Source of the DNA: Stictocephala bisonia
Taxonomy: Eukaryota; Arthropoda; Insecta; Hemiptera; Membracidae
DNA: 64,000 bases
Assembly (NCBI GenBank): GCA_035578905.1
Contig: JAQJVL010000113.1
Coordinates: 2,010,525 to 2,074,524 of the forward strand
Direction: 5' to 3'
The position numbers and the translations under genes were made by a program. Under the pieces are notes generated by a model. The model made no database searches and was not told the DNA's origin. It saw only the letters and a program-made list of their open reading frames with translations. Shown one piece after another: positions 1-10,855 of this stretch (positions are counted from its first letter, which is position 1; each line of letters starts with the position of its first letter).

Positions 1-1516
1 TTCTTTTTACAAAGTCTTAAATTGGGTTAATGTTTAAAGGATTAATGTTTTAATTTTCATTGACTTAACATTTATTGACCCAAAATAGTTTATTATTTCT
101 TAAATTAAAGCAAAACGTATACCGGTAGTGTAATTTCTAAAAACATTTATGGTATTATTGACTGTATAGTTTTTTATGAATGTGAGTAGCATTTATATTT
201 TCTTAATTTAGTATTATCACCAATTGAGAAAAGAACCAATAGTTAGTAAAAATATATTTTTTTTAATTAACTATATTATTATTTATTTTTGCTGTTTATT
301 TTTGACATACTAAAATTATATCAACCTCTTGAATTCAGTTGTGGTAATTTCAATCAACTGAAGTTATATTACTAAACCAGACCTAAAATGGCAGGTAATT
401 TTTTAATTTTCTCTAGGCTTATAAGTTTTGTAATTTCCTCAAGGTAAATTTCAATTGCATACTAATTTGTGCATTATATTCCATTTAGCTAAATTATATA
501 CTTTTTTAAATTTTAAGTAAATATTTTCTTTGTGCAAAAAATGTAAACAATCATACCCTGAAAATAAATGAAATGTTACCAATTCTCTAGTTATTGGAAA
601 TATTGTATATGATTTTATAGATTTTTTGGGTGTATTATATTTTATATGGGATAAATCGCCAATATATACACTGTTTTTACTGACTGGCGTAATCACATCA
701 TTTGTTGATTCACTGGCGTAAAGGTATTAGAAACATTTTCTAAGACTTTCTCAAAAAGTACTCAGAACCGGGAACCGATTTCAGTAAAGAACGGAACTGG
801 AACCGAAAAAAAAAGGGAACCGAACCATCACTAGTTTAGACTATTATTCTTGATGTCACCATTTGAAACTGATAACTCTAGTAGATTAGTTACATGTTTT
901 GAATGAGATTTATTTAGTTTATTAACTATTTTGTCCTACAGTTTTTCTATTTATTTTTTATTTCTTATATGATTATGTAGTTTTTGTTAATTGTGTTTCC
1001 TAAATATGGTTTAAAATTATACTTTAGATGAAATTGTGACTTGTAGAGACATACATTCTTATATTTATTTTTGAAGATACAGAAATTTAAATGTTAGGTA
1101 GCTTTTATCAATTAAAAAGACAATATAAATGAGATCGGCCAAAGTAAATATACAAAGCAGTGAATGACTACGAACAAAATTACAATGAAATAGTCAAGTC
1201 AAAATGTTATTTCCCTCTTTTATGTTATAATTTTAGTTCTGATAGGTCACAGTTTAAAAAAAAATTAAGTCATTCAACTGCCACATTGTCATTAAACTAA
1301 GTTATCTCAAGATTTGATTATAATAACTAATCAAATTGTAAATCTCTGGGTATGCTCTTTGCTACTTTTATTGTTAACTAGAAAGCTGATATTGAACTGA
1401 CTACAAGGATTATAAATTGTTATGTTAAATTACCTAAATGTTCATTCAGTTATTTTTTACTATCACAGGTCATGTGTTATGTGATCATAATTATTGACTT
1501 AATTATTTTTTTTTAG
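1..1516. other. AT-rich sequence, probably cdc20 intron or 5' flank
   Basis: Non-coding AT-rich DNA before the first visible cdc20 exon, ending in a polypyrimidine tract and AG at 1515-1516. Short open frames here show no domain or codon pattern. I see no repeat or RNA gene that I can name. Confidence 0.5.
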
Positions 1517-4500
1517 TTGTGGGATGCATCAGCATCAAAGAGACTAAGGGTGATGAGCGCCCATTCAACTCGTGTTGGCTCATTAGCCTGGAACTCCTAT
1601 ATCCTAACCAGTGGTGCTCGCAGTGGGCAGATTGTTCACCACGACGTACGACAGAGAGACCATGTAGTAGCCACTCTCAACGGACATTCACAAGAGGTGT
1701 GTGCTTACAAAATAGTACAGATAAAGTAATAAATTAAGTGGCAGATTAATTGACCGAAATAAGACAAAAGACTTATAAAGAAACGTCAAGTTTTATTTAT
1801 TAGTAAAGGTTTATTTAATAACTAACATTTATTCTCATTGGAAATACAAAAACTTAGCCTAGATGTATTTGTATAATTTATTATTTTTCTTTTCACCCTT
1901 GACTCTATATCCCTAGTTAAAACCATGTGCATGACAATTTAGCACGTTTTAATGTAATCTGGTTCCAACATGATGTATAGTGGTACATTGATACCACAAA
2001 ATCTGAAGGGATTTTAAAATGTAGGCCCATCAACATATTCTGTGATTGCGAGGTTCATGGTAGTTAGATTAAAAACAGGCAAAAGGTAAGGATCACTGCT
2101 ATGAAAGGATGGGAGTTGGTATTAGTGGGGAACAAAAACTGAAGTGCTTTTACTTTAGGTTCTTGAAGTCACGCGAATCTTACTATTTCTGACAAAAAAT
2201 TTCTTTCGATTCAGTCTTTTAAAAATGTACCATTGTTTGTGCATTTTCACAAAGTTTTATTATTACTCTAAACGAGATTTAATAGTAATAGTCACAAAAA
2301 TATATCAATCATTTCTAAAACAAACTATTAAATATCAATAATTGTAAAAACTAAAGGATAAATTGTAAAGTTTTTCTTCTCGACAATGGAAATAACGGAG
2401 AGGCCTGTTTTAAAATACTTCCATTTTTAAATAGCTTTACATCTATCTCATCATCAGATATTGATTGCTCTATCAATATACCAATAGCTTATTTTGGTGT
2501 AACTTAACTCAATCCAGTTATATATTGACATTTAGTTACATGAAACTGTTGAAAACCAATAAAACGGAACAAACCAATATTTTACTTAAACAGAAAAATT
2601 CCACCAGAAAAAATGTTTAAAATGAAAGCCTGTGGCATCTCAAAAACTCGGGTAATCATGAAATACATAAAATGAATTTCGAGAAGTAAATTAGGACCAA
2701 CAGCAGCACTAGAAACATGTATTGTCATCAGCAAGTTACAACAATGCCCAAACCATTGCAACTACGATCATCATCATCATCTTCTGCAGTTTCCAGTCAC
2801 TGAGTCTGCCTGTTACAAAATTTAAACTAATTGCCCTTGATATGTAACTTTCCCAGGCTGTATTTATCCTTAAAAGTATTTTTTTTATCCATTATCAGTT
2901 TGCTAGACTCGTCATAGCTTCACAAGGTCCCCGTTAGCCATCACTTTTCAGAATTTCTGTAAAGGCTTACCAGCACCTTGCAGGTACCAGGGCACAAGAA
3001 ATTCCCACTGACAATCTCCTACTTCATGGTGTTGCCCATCCCTCACGATATGGACGAGGGGTTGGACTTATGAAGGACCTGGAGGAAGATGAAACCTGGA
3101 ATGATTGACAAACATGAAGTAGGACAACCTGTGAAAACGGAAATGTCAACGTATGATTGTGTAACTCTCAGGATCTTGATTTATTCATTAGTCTTCTTAT
3201 TCACTATATACTCCTGAATTAGATGTACTGCCAATTGCCAATTCAGGTTTCATTTGAATTAAACTATTCAATCAATTTATTAAATTCTAAAATTAATGAT
3301 TTTGTTTGACAGGTGTGTGGACTGAAATGGTCGCCAGATGGAAAATACCTAGCCAGTGGTGGCAATGACAACACTCTCAACATCTGGGCTCAGGTCGCAG
3401 GACAGATGTATTCACAGCCTCAACCTTTGTATTCTTTTAGGTGAATTGATGTTTAAACCTCTTTTAGATGTTAACACTTTTTATTAGTGGTATTTACATA
3501 TCATCACTTCTGTAAGTGTATGGGTGGGTGTGTGATTTCAAGTCGCCAATACGTTTCAAAACACGTCACCCTGGTAGGCCAATAGGAGACCCTTCACGTT
3601 GGATCGGCACGGGTGGATATGAGAAGAAATTGTGGTGCGTGGGGCAGTTTTATAGTGAAAGTGGGAAACAGAGTTTTAAAGAGTCAGTAAAAACCAGTGC
3701 ATTTAATTGGAATACAAAATATGGACAAGAACACGCACTGAAAAAAGTCACTAAATATGAAAGTAAGTCGATGAATTTGCGACACTTATGAGCTACATAA
3801 GTGTCGCAAATTCATCGACTTACTTTCATATTTAGTGACTTTTTTCAGTCACTAAATATGAAAAAACGAGGTTTTACCCACAACGTGTTGATTAAAAACA
3901 CACATATCTGACTATGATGTCAGTAAGCCAAGCGTTGATCTTCTTTGCTAATTAGCTATTAGCAAAGAAGATCAACGCTTGGCTTACTGACATCATAGTC
4001 AGAACATACGTGTGTTTTTAATCAACACGTAGTTGGTAAAACCTCGTTCTTTAGTTGGTTTTAAAAATGTATGCTCAACTATTCTCTTTGTTATTATTAT
4101 TATTCGTGGTTAGTTTTAGTTTCAATATAATACTGATCTTATAAAAAAGATGAAAACACCTTAACCCTGTTTCCTGAAAGTATACAATACCACAAGTTCC
4201 AAGGTTTTATATAAAACACAATACCTATTCAACAGTACAATACAACAAGAGTATACATTGAGTAGCTGCAAAACGGTAGTAAAAACTGTGTCTCATCCTC
4301 TCCCCCTTTTTTTCCTAATGTATATAGGATTAGCATTGGTTAAAATTAAAAATATATTTTGAAGTATATTAGGAGAGATAGGACATCAACAGGCGCTGAA
4401 AATTTGTAAAATGTGTTGTATCTGTATTTGTTCACTAATTTAAGGTGTTAGTGGACTTGTCTTCTTAGTGTTCTTGTTTTCTGATGTCATATCTCCTAAT

Positions 4501-7500
4501 ATACTAATTCCTGGCCGAGTGCACTTTAACCCAACCTAAAAAATATAAATTTTAAAATTTATTAAAAGACTAGTTTTCTTTAGTGTTTATTGCCACTTTT
4601 ATTTTTCAATAATATGATAGCAAACATTTGTTGTATTTGAATTTGAGGCAATTATAATGGGTAGTAAATATAGATAGTGGTTCCGTTCCTTTTTCTACTT
4701 TGCACTTAAGTTTGATTGTTAGTGTATTACTACTAATAATCTTGTAAATTGTTAATCAGTGAATGGCTACCAAATGTCATTTTTGCGGAGTGGCTGTGTA
4801 CAAACCAAGTAATATCAAAAACCAATTTGGATTTAAAAAAAAACAAATCAACAATCGATGCAATATTTCAAATTACAAACAATGTAGTAAACTCTTATTT
4901 ACAAAAATCATAAAATATTATTTTTTATGGATCTTTAAAAAGCTTTTGATATGGTACCAAATGATCGATTGTTAATAAAATTAGAAATATCTTGAATTAG
5001 AGGAACAGCTTTAGATAGGTTTAAATCATACTTGATTGAGAGATTTCAAACTGTGCAAATTCCATACATTGATAAATATGGCTGCTTGCAACATCAAAAC
5101 TCTTCTCTTAAGGTCATATCTGGTGTTCCATAAGGATCAATTTTAGGGCCTGCATTATTTACATTTTATATAAATGATATAATAACAACAGTCAACTTTA
5201 AAATTTGCCTATATGCAGATGATACAACCCTAATTATTTCTAAAAAATCCAAAGACGAATTGGAACTTACAACTTATATTAATTTGAAAACTTTAGAACA
5301 ATGGTGTAAAGAAAACGGAAATACTTTGCTGAATGAAAATATCCCCGCACATCTCTGTTAGTACGTAATTACCTCATCAAGCTCCGCGTTACCATAATAG
5401 ACCTCGCCTAACCTCATGCCGGCCAATGTCTTCCTGTTTACAAGGTGAAAACATCAAAAAAGGAAAACAATTTTTAGGTGCTGAAGCTGTCAGAAAAAAA
5501 GCCGACAAAATCATTGAAATACATTTTTTTAAATCAGAGTCAAAACTATTTTGAACAACTGTTTGATCGTTGGGACAAGTGTGTTGATGCAGGAGGAGAG
5601 TATTTTGAAGGAAAATAGGTTTGTAAGTTTTTATCTTAGCCCAATAAATATATTTCAACCGATTCCAGGAACTTTTAGACTATACCTCCTAGGTATTTAC
5701 AGACCCTAATTTTTGTGAAAAATCGTCCTGAGTATTTTACACCAACTAAAATAAGAAACAAAACCTACATAAAAATACTTTATCACAACACTATATTTTA
5801 TCCAAAAAATCTGTTTTATAATGGAGTTAAATTACTCAATAAACTCCATGAAGACCTCAAAGAAGAACTATCAAAAGTTCAGGAAAAAGTTAATAAATTA
5901 TTTAGAAAATAAATCATACTACAAAACTGAAGATTTGTTTGAGGACAATCGTTAAAGGATAAATTTACCAAATTTGACATACTTCAAAATTTTGTTTATA
6001 TTATTGTCAAGATATTGATTCATATATTTTATTTTATTATTATTATATAATATTATTTTTGTATGTATAATTTACATTTATATACGAGGCGTGTTTTTAA
6101 AGTAAGTACCGTTTTTAAATTACGCCGCCGCAGCCCTGCGGTCGCCGTTTAGCGCATGCGCGCCGTGTAGCTACATCTGTTGGGAAGCCACAGACGCCAT
6201 TACGGAACCATCCGATCGAGTCTACATCTGTATGCGTGATTTTAAAATGACTCCACCTATTGAGAATCCCGCCGACTGTAAAGTGCGTGCTGTAATACGG
6301 TTTCTCTGTGCTCAAGGCTTCAAAGCAGTTGACATTCATCACCAAATCAGTGAAGTGTATGGTGAAAACATTATGAATGATGGAATGGTTCGGAAATGGG
6401 TTAGGGCCTTTAAAGATGGCCGTACAAACTTTCATGATGAGGAACGAAGTGGGCGACCTTCAGTCATTACCGATTATCTGATTTAAAAAGTGGACTCTAA
6501 AGTGAAAGAGAAGAGACGATTCACGATTTCGTCCTTAGCTGAAATGTTTCCTGCTGTCTCAAGAAGTGTTTGGTGATGAATGTCAACTGCTTTGAAGCCT
6601 TGAGCACAGAGAAACCGTATTACAGCACGCACTTCGCAGTTGGTGGGATTCTCAATAGATGGAGTCATTTTAAAATCACGCAAACAGATGTAGACTCGAT
6701 CGGATGGTTCCGTAATGGCGTCTGTGGCTTCCCAACAGATGTGGCTACACGGCGCGCATACGCTAAACGGCGACCGCAGCGCTGCGGCGGCGTAATTTAA
6801 AAACGGTACTTACTTTAAAAACACGCCTCGTACATTTTTTAATTAATTTTGTTAGCTTAATTAATAGTCAAAAGCAATAAATGATTATGAAAGGAGCTGG
6901 TGATGACTGAATCCTTAAAAAATAAGCTTCCCAACAAAATGAATCAACATAAAGGGTAAAGAGTTTGTGAACGTTTTGTTTTTAAGTATAATGGGGCGAA
7001 GGGGGGTGGATTAAGGAGTGAATAGTAACTAACCAACTTATGATAGACCCTTGGTGGCACGGACAGTATTGTTGCTATACATGTTCATCAGTATTAGTAC
7101 ATACAAGATTCTTAACAAACGAACCAATTATGTCTTTAAAATTGGCGCAATTATGAGTGGGCGAAAAATTACCCACAGTGTATTTTTCTTACAGTCACGT
7201 GCAGGCAATCAATTGCCCAAAACGTCTTTTTCGTCAAGTTTGTATAGAGTCTAGAACGCCCACTCCATTTTAAAAGGATTAATTGTGTTATTTTTAAGCA
7301 AGAGAAAGTGTAACGCATATTTGTTAAAGATGAGAATAAAATACAATGACAAGTTGAACGGAAAACCTCAGGTCAAGGTAATACTTTATACTGAATATTG
7401 TTCAGGGCTTGAAGGATTAACTATTTAAAACCGTACTTGCTTAGCCTTCTGTATTTTATGTTGTATTAGCTTGTTGTTTTACTAAAGTCAACCCTATTAT

Positions 7501-8163
7501 TTGTTCTTTATTGAAGTCTAAAGAGTAACTTATAGGTTGTGTGTTGATTCAGTGCTCACCAAGCAGCAGTAAAGGCTGTTGCTTGGTGCCCCTGGCAGCC
7601 AAGTGTCCTAGCGTCAGGTGGAGGCACTGCAGATCGACACATCCGCTTCTGGAATTGCAACACTGGAACTTGCCTCAACTCAATTGACACAAAATCACAG
7701 GTTGGTTCAATTTAAAATTCTTTGAACCGAAATCGGTACTTAAATACATGAATCTATATTGATACAGTTGCAGTTGTCTGGCCTGTGCATCTATTCCCAT
7801 TTGTGCATCTAGTTTGTTTGTTCCCTTTCTTAGCTTTTCAATTAAAACGATTTTCAATTAAACAGTAAAAGTATTAAAAAAATAAGTTTACAAATTCTAG
7901 AAAGCATAACTGGCCTTAAGTGGCTAATATCCAAAATTAATACTATAGGAACTTATTTTGTTGATCTATTACCCATTGACATGCTAGTTTTCAAATAGGT
8001 CGCAGCATCAAGTAGTTCTTTTCTTCTTGATTTTATATTCATTTTAATATAATGCTATTATTTTACATAATAATAATATGATCTTAAAACTTGACCATCA
8101 CAAGTAAAGAAGGCCTATAGAATATTTTATTTATATGTTTATAAATTTTATAGATACATACCT

Positions 8164-8212
<49 letters not shown>

Positions 8213-10254
8213 CTCCCCATATACACATATACATATACACATAAGTATATATATATATCGTGTGTATCAGTAAGTTTCATAGGTAAATAGATATTATCAT
8301 ATGTTTAACACTATCATCTTAAAATGTTAAAAAAGCCGAGGCCGATCTTCTTTTTAAACCAACCCTACCCATTTCCTGCAGACTGTTGATCTATGCTGAG
8401 AACTTATTCAGTCAGATTAAGGGGAGAACCAGTACAGAACTAGGTGAATATTACTGATAATTATGTCCAGTCAAGGCCAGGATTTGAAAATGCGCTATCT
8501 CTAACTCAGGCCCAAACTGCTCAGCTAATGGCTCTGCTCGCTTGCGCTCTAATCTTTAGTACACTCCCCTCGGTTGTGTGTCAAGATATCTGGCCCTATT
8601 AATATTTAGATAGGTTTTAACAAAAGTAAACAAAATTATATAAGATTGACGGAATCCCAACAGTGATTTGGTCCTTGACAATAAAGAAAACTGAAGGAAA
8701 CTTGCTAAATACTTTGGAAAAATTGTAAACTGACCAAAACCAACAGTACGGTCGCGGTAATCAGAATATTTGTTTGCAAGGGCTTGTTCGGACTATCAAG
8801 CTTTGAGAAATCAATGCTAATTATTCCATAAAATCATCATTTAATGAAATAATAAACTAAACTGTAATATTTTATAAACATAATCAAAAGCAAGACTAGT
8901 ACAGTCATGAAAAATCCAACTATTTATATACGTATTCGTTAAAACTTCCGAATTCACTTATAAGAAAAGGTTTATAACTTTTTAAATTGTTTACTTACAG
9001 CTAGTAAAAATCAAAAAATTTAAATTAGTTTAATTTTACCTAATTATTAAAATAACCTGAAATTTTAAAGTTGTGTGTTTACGTTTATTTGACATTCTGA
9101 TGAGTAATTGAACGCCTTTATTATTAGTATTAGAACAACAGTACTGTCATTGTTACTATCCTTATCCAAAACTAACAAGTTGAGACGTGCAACGAAAACA
9201 GCTGTTTGCAAGTGGCATGGAGGGTCTTTTGGATTACTGTGTGATTCAGACTACCGTGGGTTCGGACTACCGCAACCGTACTGTAGTAAATAGTAAGCTC
9301 CCTCTTATCTTGTAAAACCCTTACTTGACATGCCCGAGTGTCATATGAAGTTTCCCCAGCCCCGACACTCATACTGATGATGTCTTGAGTGTCATAATGT
9401 TGGACCATCTAATTTTAGTAACAAACGAAAGTAGCATCTTGGTAAACTGGAGAAAGACATATACACAAACAACTGATAGTTTGTGAAATATTTCAGGGTC
9501 ACTGGGCTCCTTCAGTCACAAGGTCACCACAAAATTAATTTTTCCTCCCACATACATTTTTTTATGAAGCTTAATTTATCTTTTTGTATTTATTAAACAT
9601 TTGTTGCATTGAAAATTACTTTCTACCACTTTTATTTGAATTTAGTACCACTGTTATTTTGTGTATTTACTTGCATTTTTTATTTTATTTAGGTTTGTGC
9701 ACTGCTATGGTCATCAACTTACAAAGAGATTGTATCAGGTCATGGATATGCAAATAATCAGCTAATTATCTGGAAGTATCCTTCCCTAACAAAGGTACGT
9801 AAAAGCAACATGTTAATTTTCCACAATGGTCATAGAGTGGAGATTAATTAATTGTGAATGAGATTTTGAAAACTATTCAGTTATTAGTAGTTATTATTAG
9901 TAAAACCTAATCATAAATAATATAAAAAAAATCAAATAGATGTTACAGAATTGGTTTTGTATCCCAGTACTAAACAAAAATTACACAATGACTGGCAAAA
10001 TGGCAGTCATGCAACCGATGAGGGGTTAACAATCGTGTAACACAATCTTTCTATGTCTACAGACGACTGAGCTGACAGGTCACACGGCTAGAGTTCTGCA
10101 CCTGGCCATGTCTCCAGACGGTACTACAGTCCTCTCTGCTGGAGCTGATGAGACTTTGAGACTGTGGAAGTGCTTCATGACTGACCCAGCCAAGAAGAAA
10201 GAGACTATCGACTCCAAGTCTGTGACCAGCATTCTCAAAAAGAGCATTCGATGA
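1517..10254 (+). CDS. fzy: Cdc20/Fizzy, APC/C activator (3' part, five exons)
   Basis: This is the 3' portion of cdc20/fizzy, the WD40 activator that brings substrates to the anaphase-promoting complex and is the target of the spindle checkpoint. Exons are 1517-1696, 3313-3440, 7553-7700, 9693-9794 and 10063-10254. All junctions are AG/GT, phases are 0, 2, 0, 0, and the joined frame is 750 nt (249 residues plus TGA). Family hallmarks are [82 protein letters not shown] and [19 protein letters not shown]. The protein ends in Ile-Arg, the C-terminal IR tail that docks on APC/C TPR subunits. The RLWKCF..DPAKKKE segment before the tail fits Cdc20 better than Cdh1/Fzr. The C-box, KEN and MIM regions and the first WD repeats must lie upstream of the window; I found no plausible preceding exon in 1-1516. 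Introns are 1616, 4112, 1992 and 268 bp, the larger ones full of repeats. Confidence 0.95.
3738..4047. repeat. Twin hairpins (foldback sequence) in cdc20 intron 2
   Basis: Two adjacent inverted repeats. The first has 53-bp arms at 3738-3790 and 3796-3848 that I read as perfectly complementary around a 5-nt loop. The second has arms of about 87 bp at 3865-3951 and 3959-4047 with a few mismatches around a 7-nt loop. A 17-nt stretch of the first arm (AGTCACTAAATATGAAA) recurs between the two hairpins. The sequence lacks coding capacity and resembles a foldback or MITE-type element. I did not identify terminal repeats or a target duplication. Confidence 0.75.
4363..4540. mobile_element. MITE-like repeat, copy 1
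   Basis: Short element with inverted ends AGTATATTAGGAGA (from 4363) and TCTCCTAATATACT (to 4505). It is homologous to the longer foldback copy at 10608-10823, sharing the inner GTTAGTG.ACTTGTCTTCT segment. Both copies are followed by the same AATTCCTGGCC.AGTGC.CTTTAA sequence, so the repeat unit extends about 30 bp past the right inverted end. Confidence 0.6.
4915..5340 (+). pseudogene. Jockey-type non-LTR reverse transcriptase fragment
   Basis: The decayed frame reads a [15 protein letters not shown] block, [20 protein letters not shown], then a broken [18 protein letters not shown] block and the catalytic YADDTTLII motif. These are fingers-palm motifs of LINE reverse transcriptases in the jockey/CR1 group. 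In-frame stops interrupt it and both ends are cut. It continues after the nested mariner piece at about 5700-5925 and is a dead copy in cdc20 intron 2. Confidence 0.75.
5341..5690 (+). mobile_element. Mariner 3' fragment nested in the LINE
   Basis: This matches, base for base over long stretches, the 3' half of the mariner remnant at 15312-15860: the GTGAAAACATCAA..AAGGAAAACAA segment, a GGACAAGTGTG..GATGCAGGAGG segment, and the 3' end GGTTTGTAAGTTTTTATCTT followed by ATATTTCAACC..TTCC.GGAACTTTT. It is stop-ridden and separates two parts of a LINE copy, so it probably inserted there or arrived by rearrangement. Confidence 0.65.
5691..5930 (+). pseudogene. 3' end of jockey-type LINE
   Basis: The open frame ending in [18 protein letters not shown] followed by a short basic tail matches the C-terminal end typical of jockey-like ORF2 proteins (F..G.KL.N.LP..IK). 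It lies downstream of, and in the same direction as, the RT fragment at 4915-5340, and is probably the same insertion split by mariner sequence. Confidence 0.55.
6085..6830. mobile_element. Palindromic mariner derivative made of two 5' ends
   Basis: Flanked by TA on both sides. The left part (6085 to about 6560) is a mariner 5' end: terminal repeat CGAGGCGTGTTTTTAAAGTA, leader, and a transposase N-terminus with the HTH region [20 protein letters not shown], then [19 protein letters not shown] and [13 protein letters not shown], before a stop in the frame that starts at 6241. The right part (6570-6830) is an inverted copy of the same 5' end, about 258 bp, with roughly ten differences. There is no catalytic DDD domain and no normal 3' end, so it cannot be autonomous. 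Both termini carry the same inverted repeat and could be mobilised by a relative's transposase. Confidence 0.85.
8167..8202. repeat. (CA)n microsatellite
   Basis: About 18 uninterrupted CA units, followed by imperfect TA/CATA sequence to about 8260, in cdc20 intron 3. Confidence 0.95.
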
Positions 10255-10437
10255 ACAGTGACAGCTGTGTAACAAGAAGTAAACATGTGACTGAACCAGT
10301 TCACTGGATGGCTATTATTAGAAATTTCCTTTTATTCTTTTGAAAACAGACTTTAATGAATTTTACTTATGTGTCTTTGTAACTTTTCCTATCTAATTAA
10401 GGTAAATATTGTACTGTATGTAATTGTAATATTTGTT

Positions 10438-10443
10438 AATAAA
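10438..10443 (+). other. Polyadenylation signal of cdc20
   Basis: AATAAA lies 184 nt after the cdc20 stop codon in AT-rich sequence. It is the first canonical signal downstream and gives a compact 3' UTR of about 200 nt. The role is inferred from position. Confidence 0.6.
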
Positions 10444-10607
10444 CTTGTAATTAAAACACAACATATTTAATCAATTATACTTTGTACATCAAAAGCATGA
10501 AAAAAAATCTCATAGCATAGCCTGTGTGTTGGCATGAACCCACATGTGTCAGATAACTTGAAGATAATTGATGAGAGATATGTTATCAACTACTTATTTA
10601 GAAAACA

Positions 10608-10855
10608 GTATATTGGAGATAGGACATAATCAAACTAACCTTAGAAGACAAGTTCACTAACACCAGAGTAGTACTAACATACACAAAATAAACACATAAT
10701 CACAAGAAGTGCCAGTGGTACTGAAAATTCGTGTGATTCTTTTGTGTATGTTACTACTACTCTGGTGTTAGTGAACTTGTCTTCTAAGGTAAGTTTGCTG
10801 ATATCCTATCTCTCCAATATACTAATTCCTGGCCTAGTGCTCTTTAAATTAACCT
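10608..10855. mobile_element. Foldback MITE, copy 2
   Basis: Near-palindromic element. Its outer ends AGTATATTGGAGA (left) and the complementary TCTCCAATATACT (to 10822) are followed inward by long complementary arms of about 85 bp sharing CTTAGAAGACAAGTTCACTA and ACACCAGAG. The centre (10690-10735) is unpaired. It shares ends and right flank with the shorter copy at 4363. It has no coding capacity and lies just past the cdc20 polyadenylation signal. Confidence 0.7.

Noticed and set aside
3516..3791. 91-residue open frame in cdc20 intron 2
   Set aside because: No recognisable family, ends inside a hairpin arm, and lacks splice signals or a promoter. I could not support it as a gene.
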